64,000 bases of DNA, from assembly GCA_041737175.1 (NCBI GenBank), contig JBGSSF010000012.1:1-64000 (forward strand), given 5' to 3'. Below the pieces are notes generated by a model. The model did not search any database, had not been told where the DNA came from, and saw only the letters and a program-made list of their open reading frames with translations. The first letter of the stretch is position 1. Every line of letters starts with the position of its first letter. The DNA is from UBA5072 sp041737175 (lineage in GTDB: Bacteria > Bacteroidota > Bacteroidia > Bacteroidales > UBA10428). This document shows positions 55,856 through 63,524 of the stretch, piece by piece. Made by a program: the position numbers and the translations under genes.

Positions 55856-56617
55856 ATGGAAGAAATAAAAGCATTCCTGGACGCGAAGGTTGAATTGTAT
55901 AACCGGCGGGAGTTTATTGCATCCGATCCCATACAGGTACCTCACCTTTTTTCGGATCCCGGGGACATCGAAATAGCCGGTTTTCTTACCGCCACCCTGG
56001 CCTGGGGACAACGGAAAACCATCATCAGCAAATCCAAAGAACTGCTTGGATTAATGGATAACAGGCCGTTTGATTTTATTACCACGGCCAAAGAAAAGGA
56101 TTTCCAGAGATTCGAAGCCTTTTGTCACAGGACTTTCAATACGACTGACGCCCTTTACTTCCTGCTATCACTGAAAAATATCTATACTCGACATGACGGG
56201 CTCAGACACGTGTTTGAACAAGGATTTCAAAAGAACAGGGAAGCCGGAACGGCCATTTCGCATTTCAGACAGGTGTTTTTTGAAGGAGAATACCCTGTCA
56301 GAACCTGCAAGCATGTACCTGACATCACGAAGGGTTCAGCCGCCAAGCGCATCAACATGTTTTTACGGTGGATGGTAAGATCGGACGGGCATGGGGTGGA
56401 TTTTGGCCTGTGGAATACCATCAATCCGGCCTGGCTCTCTATCCCGCTCGATCTGCATACCGGTTCAACTGCCCGGAAGCTGGGATTGCTGACCCGAAAA
56501 CAAAACGACTGGAAAGCTGTTCGTGAGCTGACTCACCGGCTCCGGGAATTTGATCCTGCAGACCCGGTAAGATATGATTTCGCCCTTTTCGGAATAGGTG
56601 CCTTCGAAAAAAGGTGA
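55856..56617 (+). CDS. TIGR02757 (DUF2400) family protein
   Basis: 253 residues. I choose the ATG at 55856 because AGGAGGGG lies 7 bp before it; a longer frame from 55793 begins inside the repeats. Family blocks: DPIQVPHLFSDPGDIEIAGFLTATLAWGQRKTIISK, KRINMFLRWMVRSDGHGVDFGLWNTI and LHTGSTARKLGLLTRKQNDW. The family is uncharacterised; a DNA-glycosylase-like helical fold has been suggested for relatives, but I would not rely on it. It lies 2 bp before the methyltransferase gene. Confidence 0.86.
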   Translation: MEEIKAFLDAKVELYNRREFIASDPIQVPHLFSDPGDIEIAGFLTATLAWGQRKTIISKSKELLGLMDNRPFDFITTAKEKDFQRFEAFCHRTFNTTDALYFLLSLKNIYTRHDGLRHVFEQGFQKNREAGTAISHFRQVFFEGEYPVRTCKHVPDITKGSAAKRINMFLRWMVRSDGHGVDFGLWNTINPAWLSIPLDLHTGSTARKLGLLTRKQNDWKAVRELTHRLREFDPADPVRYDFALFGIGAFEKR

Positions 56618-56619
56618 AG

Positions 56620-57330
56620 ATGTCAAATTCCTGGTTTACATTTAAGCAATTTACGATTCAGCAGGATCGGTGCGCCATGAAGGTGGGAACCGACGGTGTT
56701 CTGCTGGGGGCATGGGTCAATGTGGAAGGCGCCGGGAGGATCCTCGACGCGGGTTCAGGTACCGGGCTTATTGCCATTATGCTGGCGCAGCGTTCCGAAG
56801 CATTGATCGATGCAGTTGAGATTGATGAAACAGCTTTTGCGCAGGCCAGAGAAAACATTGCTGCATGTCCATGGAAAGAAAGGATCAGAATTCATTGTGA
56901 TTCGTTGCAGCATTTTATGGCTGGATCACCCGGACCGTTTGATATTGTAGTATCCAATCCGCCTTATTTTCGCAACTCACTTAAATCACCCTCAGAAATC
57001 CGATCCCTGGCAAGGCACGATGAAAGGCTTGGTTATGAAAGCCTTCTCTTTTGTTCAGCTCAGCTGCTTTCTGCAAGGGGACAGCTTACTGTCATCATTC
57101 CGGCGGCTGAATCCGACCGGTTTAAGGAATTGGCTTATTTCCACGGGTTGTTTCCTTCATGGCTTGTCATGGTAAGACCTTCACCCGATAAAAATCCTGT
57201 ACGTTGCCTTGTGGAATTTACTAAGGACAGAAACAGACGTTGCGAGGAAGGCAGTTTGATTATCAGAAATAAAGAATCAGACGCATACACAGAAGATTAC
57301 AAAAAGCTGACTGAAAAGTTTTATTTGTAG
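56620..57330 (+). CDS. tRNA1(Val) (adenine37-N6)-methyltransferase TrmN6-like
   Basis: 236 residues from the ATG at 56620; an in-frame GTG at 56614 overlaps the upstream stop. Class I SAM methyltransferase: RILDAGSGTGLIAIMLAQ (~45-62), the acidic EIDETAF, and the catalytic NPPYFRNS (~113) that marks N6-adenine methyltransferases. FKQFTIQQDRCAMKVGTDGVLLGAW at the N-terminus is the TrmN6/YfiC signature. It methylates A37 of tRNA-Val. An odd tRNA-Val-like gene is in the same window at 63525, though far away. Confidence 0.9.
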   Translation: MSNSWFTFKQFTIQQDRCAMKVGTDGVLLGAWVNVEGAGRILDAGSGTGLIAIMLAQRSEALIDAVEIDETAFAQARENIAACPWKERIRIHCDSLQHFMAGSPGPFDIVVSNPPYFRNSLKSPSEIRSLARHDERLGYESLLFCSAQLLSARGQLTVIIPAAESDRFKELAYFHGLFPSWLVMVRPSPDKNPVRCLVEFTKDRNRRCEEGSLIIRNKESDAYTEDYKKLTEKFYL

Positions 57331-57372
57331 AAACACCCTTCAAGGGTGTGCAACCCCTTGAAGGGTGTGATT
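57331..57372. repeat. paired palindromes after trmN6
   Basis: Two related GC-rich hairpins, CACCCTTCAAGGGTG and CCCCTTGAAGGG, follow the trmN6 stop. They resemble the palindromic blocks at 7520-7754 (AAGCCCTGAAGGGGC). Confidence 0.6.
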
Positions 57373-57395
57373 TCAATATGTCAGAGCAATTAAAG

Positions 57396-57490
57396 TCTTC
57401 AATCTTCAATCTTCAATCTTTAGTCTTCAATCTTCAATCTTCAATCTTCAATCTTTGATCTTTGATCTTCAATCTTCAATCTTCAAACTT
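57396..57490. repeat. about thirteen 7-bp tandem repeats (CTTCAAT)
   Basis: CTTCAAT and close variants (CTTTGAT, CTTTAGT) run head to tail from about 57396 to 57488 between the convergent trmN6 and SBF-type genes. The repeat encodes the TGA stop of the SBF-type gene (TTTGAAGATTG on the minus strand). Confidence 0.85.
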
Positions 57491-58370
57491 TCATCATTCT
57501 TCTCAACGGTATCAACATTACCACCCAGGCCAGTTGGGATACTATAAAAAAGACATTCATGTTGCCCGGAAAGAAGAGAGCGGTAATTGTCACACCCAGT
57601 CCGATGTTATTGGCACCTGAGCTGATGGAGAACGTTTTTCTGACATCTTTGGTTTGTGAGGGGAACATAAAATAGCCGGCCAGATACATCAAAAAATAAA
57701 GGGCCAGGGCTTCGACGGCATATAAACCCACCATTCCGGGATTGGCGAGTATGGTGGGTTTGTTTCTGGCGGTGACCACTATGAATATTGCACTTAGGCC
57801 CAAAAGGGTGAACATAGGATTGTAACGCCCGATAAAGTCCTTCAAGACCCTGAATTTCCTTACCAGAAGATGCACAATGAAAGGCAAAACTATCGTATAA
57901 ACAAGTGTAAGAAGCATTTTTCCGGCCGATACATCAATAGTTGAACCCAGCAGCAGACTCAACAGGAAGGGGATGGTGAGCACGGACAGAAAACTACTGT
58001 AGATCAAAATTTTAAGTGATAATTCAGGTTTTCCACCGAAAATCAACGTGAATGAAGGAGAGGATACCGCTGCCGGCAAAAGGAAAGAGAGTAGCAATGC
58101 CGGGGCATAAAAGTCACTGATCCATTTAAATGCAAAAAAAATGGCAAGGGGAAGGAGGACATAGCGCAAGAACCAGAACCGGAATGAGATTCTGAAATCG
58201 GTTTTCAGCGACTCGGACGAGAAATTGATCTGAAAGAAAGAACAAAAGATGATAAAAGCCAGTGCAAGAATAACGATGAGCGGAGTAGCTTCACCAACAG
58301 AAGGAACAACCATGCCAACCAGGCAGGAGACCAGTAAGAGTGTACCAAAATAGCGCTGAATAAAGCTCAT
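57483..58370 (-). CDS. bile acid:sodium symporter-like (SBF/BASS) permease
   Basis: 295 residues with eight to ten hydrophobic helices, e.g. LALAFIIFCSFFQINFS, LLSFLLPAAVSSPSFTLIFGGKPELSLKILIYSS, SISSGANNIGLGVTITALFFPG. The layout and the paired SSPS and SGANNIGL crossover segments fit the SBF/BASS family of sodium-coupled organic anion transporters. The substrate is unknown. It lies 3 bp downstream of the unknown 254-residue gene and is likely translated with it. Its last codons and stop are encoded by the 7-bp repeats. Confidence 0.75.
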   Translation of the reverse strand: MSFIQRYFGTLLLVSCLVGMVVPSVGEATPLIVILALAFIIFCSFFQINFSSESLKTDFRISFRFWFLRYVLLPLAIFFAFKWISDFYAPALLLSFLLPAAVSSPSFTLIFGGKPELSLKILIYSSFLSVLTIPFLLSLLLGSTIDVSAGKMLLTLVYTIVLPFIVHLLVRKFRVLKDFIGRYNPMFTLLGLSAIFIVVTARNKPTILANPGMVGLYAVEALALYFLMYLAGYFMFPSQTKDVRKTFSISSGANNIGLGVTITALFFPGNMNVFFIVSQLAWVVMLIPLRRMMKV

Positions 58371-58373
58371 AGG

Positions 58374-59138
58374 CTAAATAGCCCTGAAAAACTCATAATT
58401 AATGCTTTCCAGTTCAGACATGTTAGGATACCGATAGAAAAGCAGGTTATCTTTATCACCCACATAGAAACCAGTCTGGATGGTCCTGAATAATAATGAT
58501 CCATGATAAAAACGCTGAACGGTTTTCATGCACTTTACTTCATCGGTCTTGAGTATTTCAAGGCAGTCTCTCAAATGGCCCACAGACGGATAAGGCAAAT
58601 GTTCAGCTGAACCGGCCATTGGATTTGTTGCCAATTCACCCAGTTTCAGGTCAACGAACAATAATTTGGGGAGGTATATGGGTTTGGTGCTGTCGGTAAG
58701 TTCCCTTAAAAACTGCGAAGGGGTTAACTTACTGGCAATCTGTGGCGTTACGGGGCATAATTCCTGGTACAGATGAAGGGCTTTTGGCGTTTCTTTGTTT
58801 TTATCGTAGGCGGTTTGTTTCAGTTCAAGCACGATTCCATTGTCAGTGCTGACATACAAGCTTTTAAATGCTTTAAGTGGAATGGTTTCCAGTACTTTAT
58901 ACACGGATAAGTAAACCGAATGTTTCGGACTGCCATCGGGCTGTCTGACACAACGTTTATTGATATAGTCCATGTTAATCAAATGCTTGATCTGGTCCAG
59001 GTCGATCTCGAAAAAGATAGACTGTCCTCTGTTGCGTTTCTTGGTACCGGTAGCCATGTAAGCCCCGAATTCCATCGGGGGGATCATGGAAGCAATCAGT
59101 GCTTCAGGTGTAATTGAGAGGTAAATATACTTTTCCAT
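58374..59138 (-). CDS. conserved hypothetical protein, 254 residues
   Basis: 254 residues, no signal, no helix, so a soluble cytoplasmic protein. I do not recognise a domain. The N-terminus MEKYIYLSITPEALIASMIPPMEFGAYMATGTKKRNRGQSIFFEID looks like a conserved block. It is upstream of the SBF-like permease by 3 bp in one operon, so a role linked to that transporter is possible. It is downstream of the heme-copper oxidase terminator, so it is a separate unit. Confidence 0.75.
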   Translation of the reverse strand: MEKYIYLSITPEALIASMIPPMEFGAYMATGTKKRNRGQSIFFEIDLDQIKHLINMDYINKRCVRQPDGSPKHSVYLSVYKVLETIPLKAFKSLYVSTDNGIVLELKQTAYDKNKETPKALHLYQELCPVTPQIASKLTPSQFLRELTDSTKPIYLPKLLFVDLKLGELATNPMAGSAEHLPYPSVGHLRDCLEILKTDEVKCMKTVQRFYHGSLLFRTIQTGFYVGDKDNLLFYRYPNMSELESINYEFFRAI

Positions 59139-59255
59139 ACGTTCTTGTATAATTGATGAGTAAATAAAACCTCATCTTAAATTTAGCTAGAAATTTGCTC
59201 ACTTAAAAGAAATAAGTGCTTTTATTTCATAGAAAATAGGTAAAGTCAGACTATC

Positions 59256-59292
59256 AAAAAGCCCTCATTCAAGAAATCAATGAGGGCTTTTT
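59256..59292 (-). terminator. terminator after the heme-copper oxidase operon
   Basis: AAAAAGCCCTCATT (59256-59269) pairs with AATGAGGGCTTTTT (59279-59292) around a 9-nt loop, with T-runs on both strands. It lies 43 bp after the subunit I stop on the minus strand and would work in both directions. Confidence 0.92.
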
Positions 59293-59334
59293 AAGTAAAT
59301 GACCGGTGAAAACCAAGAACAGTTGGTATAAAGA

Positions 59335-60954
59335 TTATGGTGCAGGCACCAGATCAGTGGTTTTAATCTTAGCTGGTGTGAAAATGCCCAAAACACCTTT
59401 CAGGCCAACACTCATAACAATGTTATAAAAGAATACAACAAATCCGATGAAGATCAGGGTACCTGAAAGTGCAGCCAGGATCATCAGGAGGTTAAACTCA
59501 CCATTCACATACAATGCTCTGCGCAACATGCCATGAAGTCCGGCCATGCCCATAAATGCGCCCATCCCGATTCCACCGGTAAGATGGCACCAGAAATGGA
59601 TATCCACGAGTTTCTGACTGTAAACTTTTGCACCGTTGGTAAGAATCGGGAAAAGAAAATAAACAGCTGCATAAAGAGTCATGGTAAGGCCAACAAGGAC
59701 TGCAACGTGAACATGAGGCCCGACAATCCACTGGGTATTATGAAGAATCCTGTTCAGTCCAACGTCAGCCTGCATTATTCCAGCTGGCACGGCAAGCGCG
59801 AAACCGAGTAAACCTCCCAAAAGGAATTTCAGGGGGCCTGTCATTTTGAGAGGACGTGCACTCCAAAGGGTTGCCAACGTGATGAAAAATGCCAATCCCT
59901 GGGTTATAAGTTCAAAGGCAGTTACCATTTCACCTGAGATCACCTTGAGCGCTCCCGGCTGTGCTTGGTCCGACAGAAGGTGATGCGACCATACGGTCCA
60001 TGATACGATCAGTTCCAAAAGCAAAGCTGCCCTGGCAATATTCTGCATGAAGAGCGGTTTGTTTGTTATCATCATGGCAAGCAGGTACCAGGTGCCTGCG
60101 ACAAAGATCAGTACCAGTCCGTCCGCTATCAGATCAAGGCCCCACCAGAACCAGTTTTTGTACAGCAGCGCATCAATGGCGGTTTCCTTAAGATCGTACC
60201 CGAGTATTGAACCAACCATATAGACGAGAATGAGAACGCCGGTAAAAAGAATTGTGATGGTGTTCAATGCCATATCAACGCTTCCTCTTGCTACGGCTGC
60301 CACAGGAAGTGGTACCAGATGCTCTTTCTTGTTTTTTCTGAAAAGATTTTTAAACCCGGTGACACCCAGGGCGGATGCCATTAGAGCGCCTGACGGTTGT
60401 TTCTCCCAGCCTTTCGGAGTATATGCAATGGTCTTGAAAACATTAAGGATAAAAAAAGCAGTTCCTACCATTACCAGGGCAATCCCGACAATGAAGAATG
60501 TTCCTCCCCAAACGCTGAATTGAGAGAAGTCAGCAGGTAAAGGCCAGTAGAGAGTATATAGGGGAGCATAATGACTGATAAAACCTGAAAACCAGAAAAT
60601 AAATGTTCCAACTGTAATCAGGATAAATGTCCAGTTGCCAAGTTTTATGCTCCAGAGGGGTTTTTTCATCAGGAAGGGAACCAGGAATAGAAATGCTCCG
60701 CAAACAATGGAATAGGTAGATCCGAATATTCCAACAAGCGGGTGAGCAGTGAGAATGGCAAAGAACTGAGATTCAGTAATAAAAGGGAGGGGCTTAACCT
60801 CATAAAGTCTCATCAGCATACCTTCAATGACTACGAAGCCGAAATAAATCAGACCTACAACGACAAACCGCAATGTCAGCTTTTGCATGGGAGTAAGGGT
60901 TTCCGGTTTAAAAATACCTTCCTCACCGTTTATTAATGTCTTATAAAAATTCAT
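59335..60954 (-). CDS. B-type-like heme-copper oxidase subunit I with Asp at the CuB/FeB His position
   Basis: 539 residues, about 12 helices. The low-spin heme His71 (LTAHPLVG) and the high-spin/low-spin pair His414 and His416 (NTQWIVGPHVHVAVL) are in place, and His324-His325 (VWSHHLL) give two ligands of the second metal. In helix VI, where ba3 oxidases have HPIVY and NO reductases HLWVE, this protein has DLIAD (Asp274, Asp278), so the first metal-ligand His is Asp and no Tyr is available for the His-Tyr cross-link. That argues against oxygen reduction. It follows a CuA-less subunit II by 18 bp. A quinol-dependent NO reductase is plausible. Confidence 0.85.
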   Translation of the reverse strand: MNFYKTLINGEEGIFKPETLTPMQKLTLRFVVVGLIYFGFVVIEGMLMRLYEVKPLPFITESQFFAILTAHPLVGIFGSTYSIVCGAFLFLVPFLMKKPLWSIKLGNWTFILITVGTFIFWFSGFISHYAPLYTLYWPLPADFSQFSVWGGTFFIVGIALVMVGTAFFILNVFKTIAYTPKGWEKQPSGALMASALGVTGFKNLFRKNKKEHLVPLPVAAVARGSVDMALNTITILFTGVLILVYMVGSILGYDLKETAIDALLYKNWFWWGLDLIADGLVLIFVAGTWYLLAMMITNKPLFMQNIARAALLLELIVSWTVWSHHLLSDQAQPGALKVISGEMVTAFELITQGLAFFITLATLWSARPLKMTGPLKFLLGGLLGFALAVPAGIMQADVGLNRILHNTQWIVGPHVHVAVLVGLTMTLYAAVYFLFPILTNGAKVYSQKLVDIHFWCHLTGGIGMGAFMGMAGLHGMLRRALYVNGEFNLLMILAALSGTLIFIGFVVFFYNIVMSVGLKGVLGIFTPAKIKTTDLVPAP

Positions 60955-60972
60955 AGGAGTAGGAGTTTAAGG

Positions 60973-61551
60973 TTACTGATTATTGTTTTGGTTTGCAGGG
61001 TTCTCTGACACCACTTCAACCGCATCCTTCACGATCATGAATACCCCCTTTGGTCCGGAATACTCTGTGGAACGTATTGTATATAAGCCCGGTTGATCAA
61101 ACCTCCAGAGAATATCATTGCGGTGGCCCGGTACAACCTGCATCTGAAAAAGCATACTGTTATCCTGCCGGAAAAGGCCAAAACCATAAGTCAGATCTTC
61201 CGATTTTACATCGAAAAGAACCAAGTCATTGAGATGAATAACCATTTTTTCCGAAGGAAGAATGAATTCATGGTTTCTAACGGTAATGTTAAATGTTTTA
61301 TCAGGCGCATAATCAGACCTGTTTAAGTCCACTTTTGTCCAGGGTATGGTGTTGTACGTTATGATGTGCAACGATACGCCCAGGACTGTCAGAAAACCTA
61401 CAAAAGTGTAAAACAATGCCGGTTTAACACTTTTTTGCTTGCCATTACCCGTGACCCTCCAGGCAAACCAGGCAATCAGCAGAATAATTACAATACAGTA
61501 AAATGTATATGCAATTGTCTGACCCGCTAATACCATCTGTGAATCAACCAT
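60973..61551 (-). CDS. heme-copper oxidase subunit II-like, CuA site lost
   Basis: 192 residues. Two membrane helices (~12-32 and ~45-65) precede a cupredoxin-fold domain (~85-175). The CuA ligands are all replaced: the region normally C-x3-C-G-x2-H-x2-M reads STEYSGPKGVFM (Ser161, Ser165, Gly169, with Met172 kept), and the upstream His is Tyr122 (LTYGFGLF). Without CuA it cannot accept electrons from cytochrome c, so electrons probably come from quinol. A perfect Shine-Dalgarno AGGAGG lies 6 bp before its ATG, which is rare here. It is the first gene of the pair subunit II-subunit I. Confidence 0.83.
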   Translation of the reverse strand: MVDSQMVLAGQTIAYTFYCIVIILLIAWFAWRVTGNGKQKSVKPALFYTFVGFLTVLGVSLHIITYNTIPWTKVDLNRSDYAPDKTFNITVRNHEFILPSEKMVIHLNDLVLFDVKSEDLTYGFGLFRQDNSMLFQMQVVPGHRNDILWRFDQPGLYTIRSTEYSGPKGVFMIVKDAVEVVSENPANQNNNQ

Positions 61552-61592
61552 AGGACCTCCTTTTTTAGTTGTTTATTACTGTTTTTTTCAGG

Positions 61593-61910
61593 TTATTCGA
61601 TTTTGATTAAAAGATCGGCCAATGAAGTTTTTTTCAGAATGCCCAGAATTTCTTCCTTCATCCTCATCCATACAGGATGTAAATAGCACTGCTGTTTGAA
61701 AGGACATTCACTGAATCCCATCAGGCATTTATTCAAACTGTCAAGCCCTTCGGTAGCTTCGATGATATCAGCCATGAATATTTCGGTTTTGTCCTTTCCC
61801 AATCTGAAACCGCCGTTTCTGCCTTTGATACTGTCAACCAAATGGCTTCTGGTAAGGTTTCCCATTATTGTGCGAAGATAGGAATTGCCAACGTATCTGT
61901 TCATCTTCAA
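61593..61910 (-). CDS. Rrf2-family regulator, N-terminally truncated (NsrR/IscR-like)
   Basis: 105 residues from a TTG at 61910 (ATG at 61904). SYLRTIMGNLTRSHLVDSIKGRNGGFRLGKDKTEI is the C-terminal half of the winged helix of Rrf2 regulators, and CLMGFSECPFKQQC is a three-Cys cluster-binding loop like that of NsrR and IscR (usual length ~140-160). The first helix and part of the second are missing; in-frame sequence upstream keeps only LASWLKMN before it enters the MlrC-like gene and reaches a stop. It may be non-functional. It lies 41 bp before subunit II, suggesting that the system was under NO or Fe-S control. Confidence 0.75.
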   Translation of the reverse strand: MKMNRYVGNSYLRTIMGNLTRSHLVDSIKGRNGGFRLGKDKTEIFMADIIEATEGLDSLNKCLMGFSECPFKQQCYLHPVWMRMKEEILGILKKTSLADLLIKIE

Positions 61911-61918
61911 CCAACTTG

Positions 61919-63427
61919 CTAAAGGGGTTCCCAGGTCATATCCCTGTCGAGCGGATAACTGGGACGATGAACATTTTTATAGGGCAAATTCGGAATATCG
62001 AGATTACAAAATCCCGAGGTCAGAGCCATTAAATGCACCGGCGCTATATCGCGAAGTTCAGGAAACAAATAGCCCAATTTGACAACCACTATTTTGAAGT
62101 CCAAAGGATTGAGCCCAACCTCCTTAAAATCCCTGATCTCCACAAAAGAGCGACAGGATTTTAAAATGACGGTCGTCACACCCTCCGTTTCAACAACGGC
62201 TGCCCCCCTGCTTGTATTCATCACCGAATCAGGAGATATGAATACTACTTTTGCGCTTATTGGAAGCGGCTTCCCAAAAACTGTATCAACTTTGCCCCCC
62301 AGCGTGAGATCTACTTTTTGCCCAATCCCGGCTTCCATATATGTTGTCAAAGCTTCAGGATCAACAATGCCTGCCATCAGGGCATTCTTACATTTATGAT
62401 GTAGCAAAGCACCCAGTACCTGTGTGTTATCACCAGGTGCGCCTGCAGTCGTGTTATCTCCTGAATCGGAAATAAAGACAGTAGTATCCGCATATTCCTG
62501 TGATTTGAGTATCATCTCATCCATGGATCCGGAGGGCACATCCAGTTCAAGTTTTTTTCTGTTGTCCCAGATCTGCCGGGCCAGGCGAACGGCTTCATTT
62601 TTGGCTGTTGCACTGTATTTTTTATCTTTGGCCACTACAAAAACCCTCATTGCGGAACGAGGAAGGTCCGCCCAGCAATAACCTGCAAAAATGGAAGCAT
62701 CGACCAGGCCTTCCATTTTACTGATGCCAGGGATTTGTTCATAGATGGGGCGCAAGGGCTCCACTTCCGTAATGCTTTTTTCACCCGGCACCAGTATGGG
62801 TATTACTACACTCTCGATCTGAGGTTTCCATCCGGATTTCAGGGCATCCACAAGCATTTGTGCAGCCCTGGCCCTTGTTTCGGCTCCATCTCTGTGTGGC
62901 GCAGTGCGATAAGCGGTTAACATATCTATATTTTCCACAAACTCGGGGGAAGGATTTCCGTGAAGGTCGAAACTTCCAGAAATGAGAATGTCTTTTCCCA
63001 CCAGGTCCCTTATTCCCTTGATGAGGTCAACCTGGGCGTCTTCGTAACCTTCAACATGCAATGCGCCATGCATATCCATATAAATGCCATCAATTTTTCC
63101 TGCATTTTTGATATCATTCAGTATCTCGTTCCTGAAGTTTTCATAGGCTGACCGTTCGACTATCCCTCCCGGCCAGGCATCTGCATGCAGGGTTGGAATA
63201 ATTTCCATGCCCGCGTTTTTCAACACATCGGCCCACAGTTGATCCTTCAGAACTTCAGTTCCGCGCAGCACATGAAAGTCGGTTTCTTTTGTAAGGAAGG
63301 TTGAAAACGTGTTGGACTCATGACTGATCCCTAAAGTCAATATCCTTTTCCGGGCTGGTTCCTGCTTACATGTAAAAGCTGAAAACAGGAATAATCCTGA
63401 CAAAACATATTCTATAAGGTTTTTCAT
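61919..63427 (-). CDS. MlrC-like (M81) lipoprotein
   Basis: 502 residues. A signal with lipobox AFTC (Cys at ~20) is followed by an M81/DUF1485 domain (LGISHESNTFSTF, GIYMDMHGALHVEGYEDAQ, GSFDLHGNPSPEF, TAYRTAPHRDGAETRARAA) and the C-terminal MlrC domain (FISDSGDNTTAGAPGDNTQVL). The His/Asp residues MDMHG and DLHGN, TAPHRD suggest a zinc peptidase site. MlrC cleaves linearised microcystin in some bacteria, but most homologues have other unknown substrates, so I would not infer toxin breakdown. Its TAG stop is 8 bp before the truncated Rrf2 start. Confidence 0.87.
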   Translation of the reverse strand: MKNLIEYVLSGLFLFSAFTCKQEPARKRILTLGISHESNTFSTFLTKETDFHVLRGTEVLKDQLWADVLKNAGMEIIPTLHADAWPGGIVERSAYENFRNEILNDIKNAGKIDGIYMDMHGALHVEGYEDAQVDLIKGIRDLVGKDILISGSFDLHGNPSPEFVENIDMLTAYRTAPHRDGAETRARAAQMLVDALKSGWKPQIESVVIPILVPGEKSITEVEPLRPIYEQIPGISKMEGLVDASIFAGYCWADLPRSAMRVFVVAKDKKYSATAKNEAVRLARQIWDNRKKLELDVPSGSMDEMILKSQEYADTTVFISDSGDNTTAGAPGDNTQVLGALLHHKCKNALMAGIVDPEALTTYMEAGIGQKVDLTLGGKVDTVFGKPLPISAKVVFISPDSVMNTSRGAAVVETEGVTTVILKSCRSFVEIRDFKEVGLNPLDFKIVVVKLGYLFPELRDIAPVHLMALTSGFCNLDIPNLPYKNVHRPSYPLDRDMTWEPL

Positions 63428-63508
63428 GACTGTTATTTGAGGTTTTATTCAGTACGTATGTGCAATTTAGGAAATTAAGATAAATAATAGTTAATAAATA
63501 CTATTGTA

Positions 63509-63516
63509 TATCTTTG
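63509..63516 (+). promoter_or_regulatory. -7 promoter box for the tRNA-like gene
   Basis: TATCTTTG matches TAnnTTTG and lies 8 bp before the first base of the tRNA-like gene, so the gene seems able to be transcribed. Confidence 0.55.
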
Positions 63517-63524
63517 TTTATCAA

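Noticed and set aside
62079..62399. 106-codon plus-strand frame opposite the MlrC-like gene
   Set aside because: Antisense shadow of a gene with clear M81 and MlrC motifs.
61919..63427. Microcystin degradation
   Set aside because: MlrC-type sequences are widespread in bacteria that never meet microcystin, and no mlrA, mlrB or mlrD genes are here; only the family name is supported.
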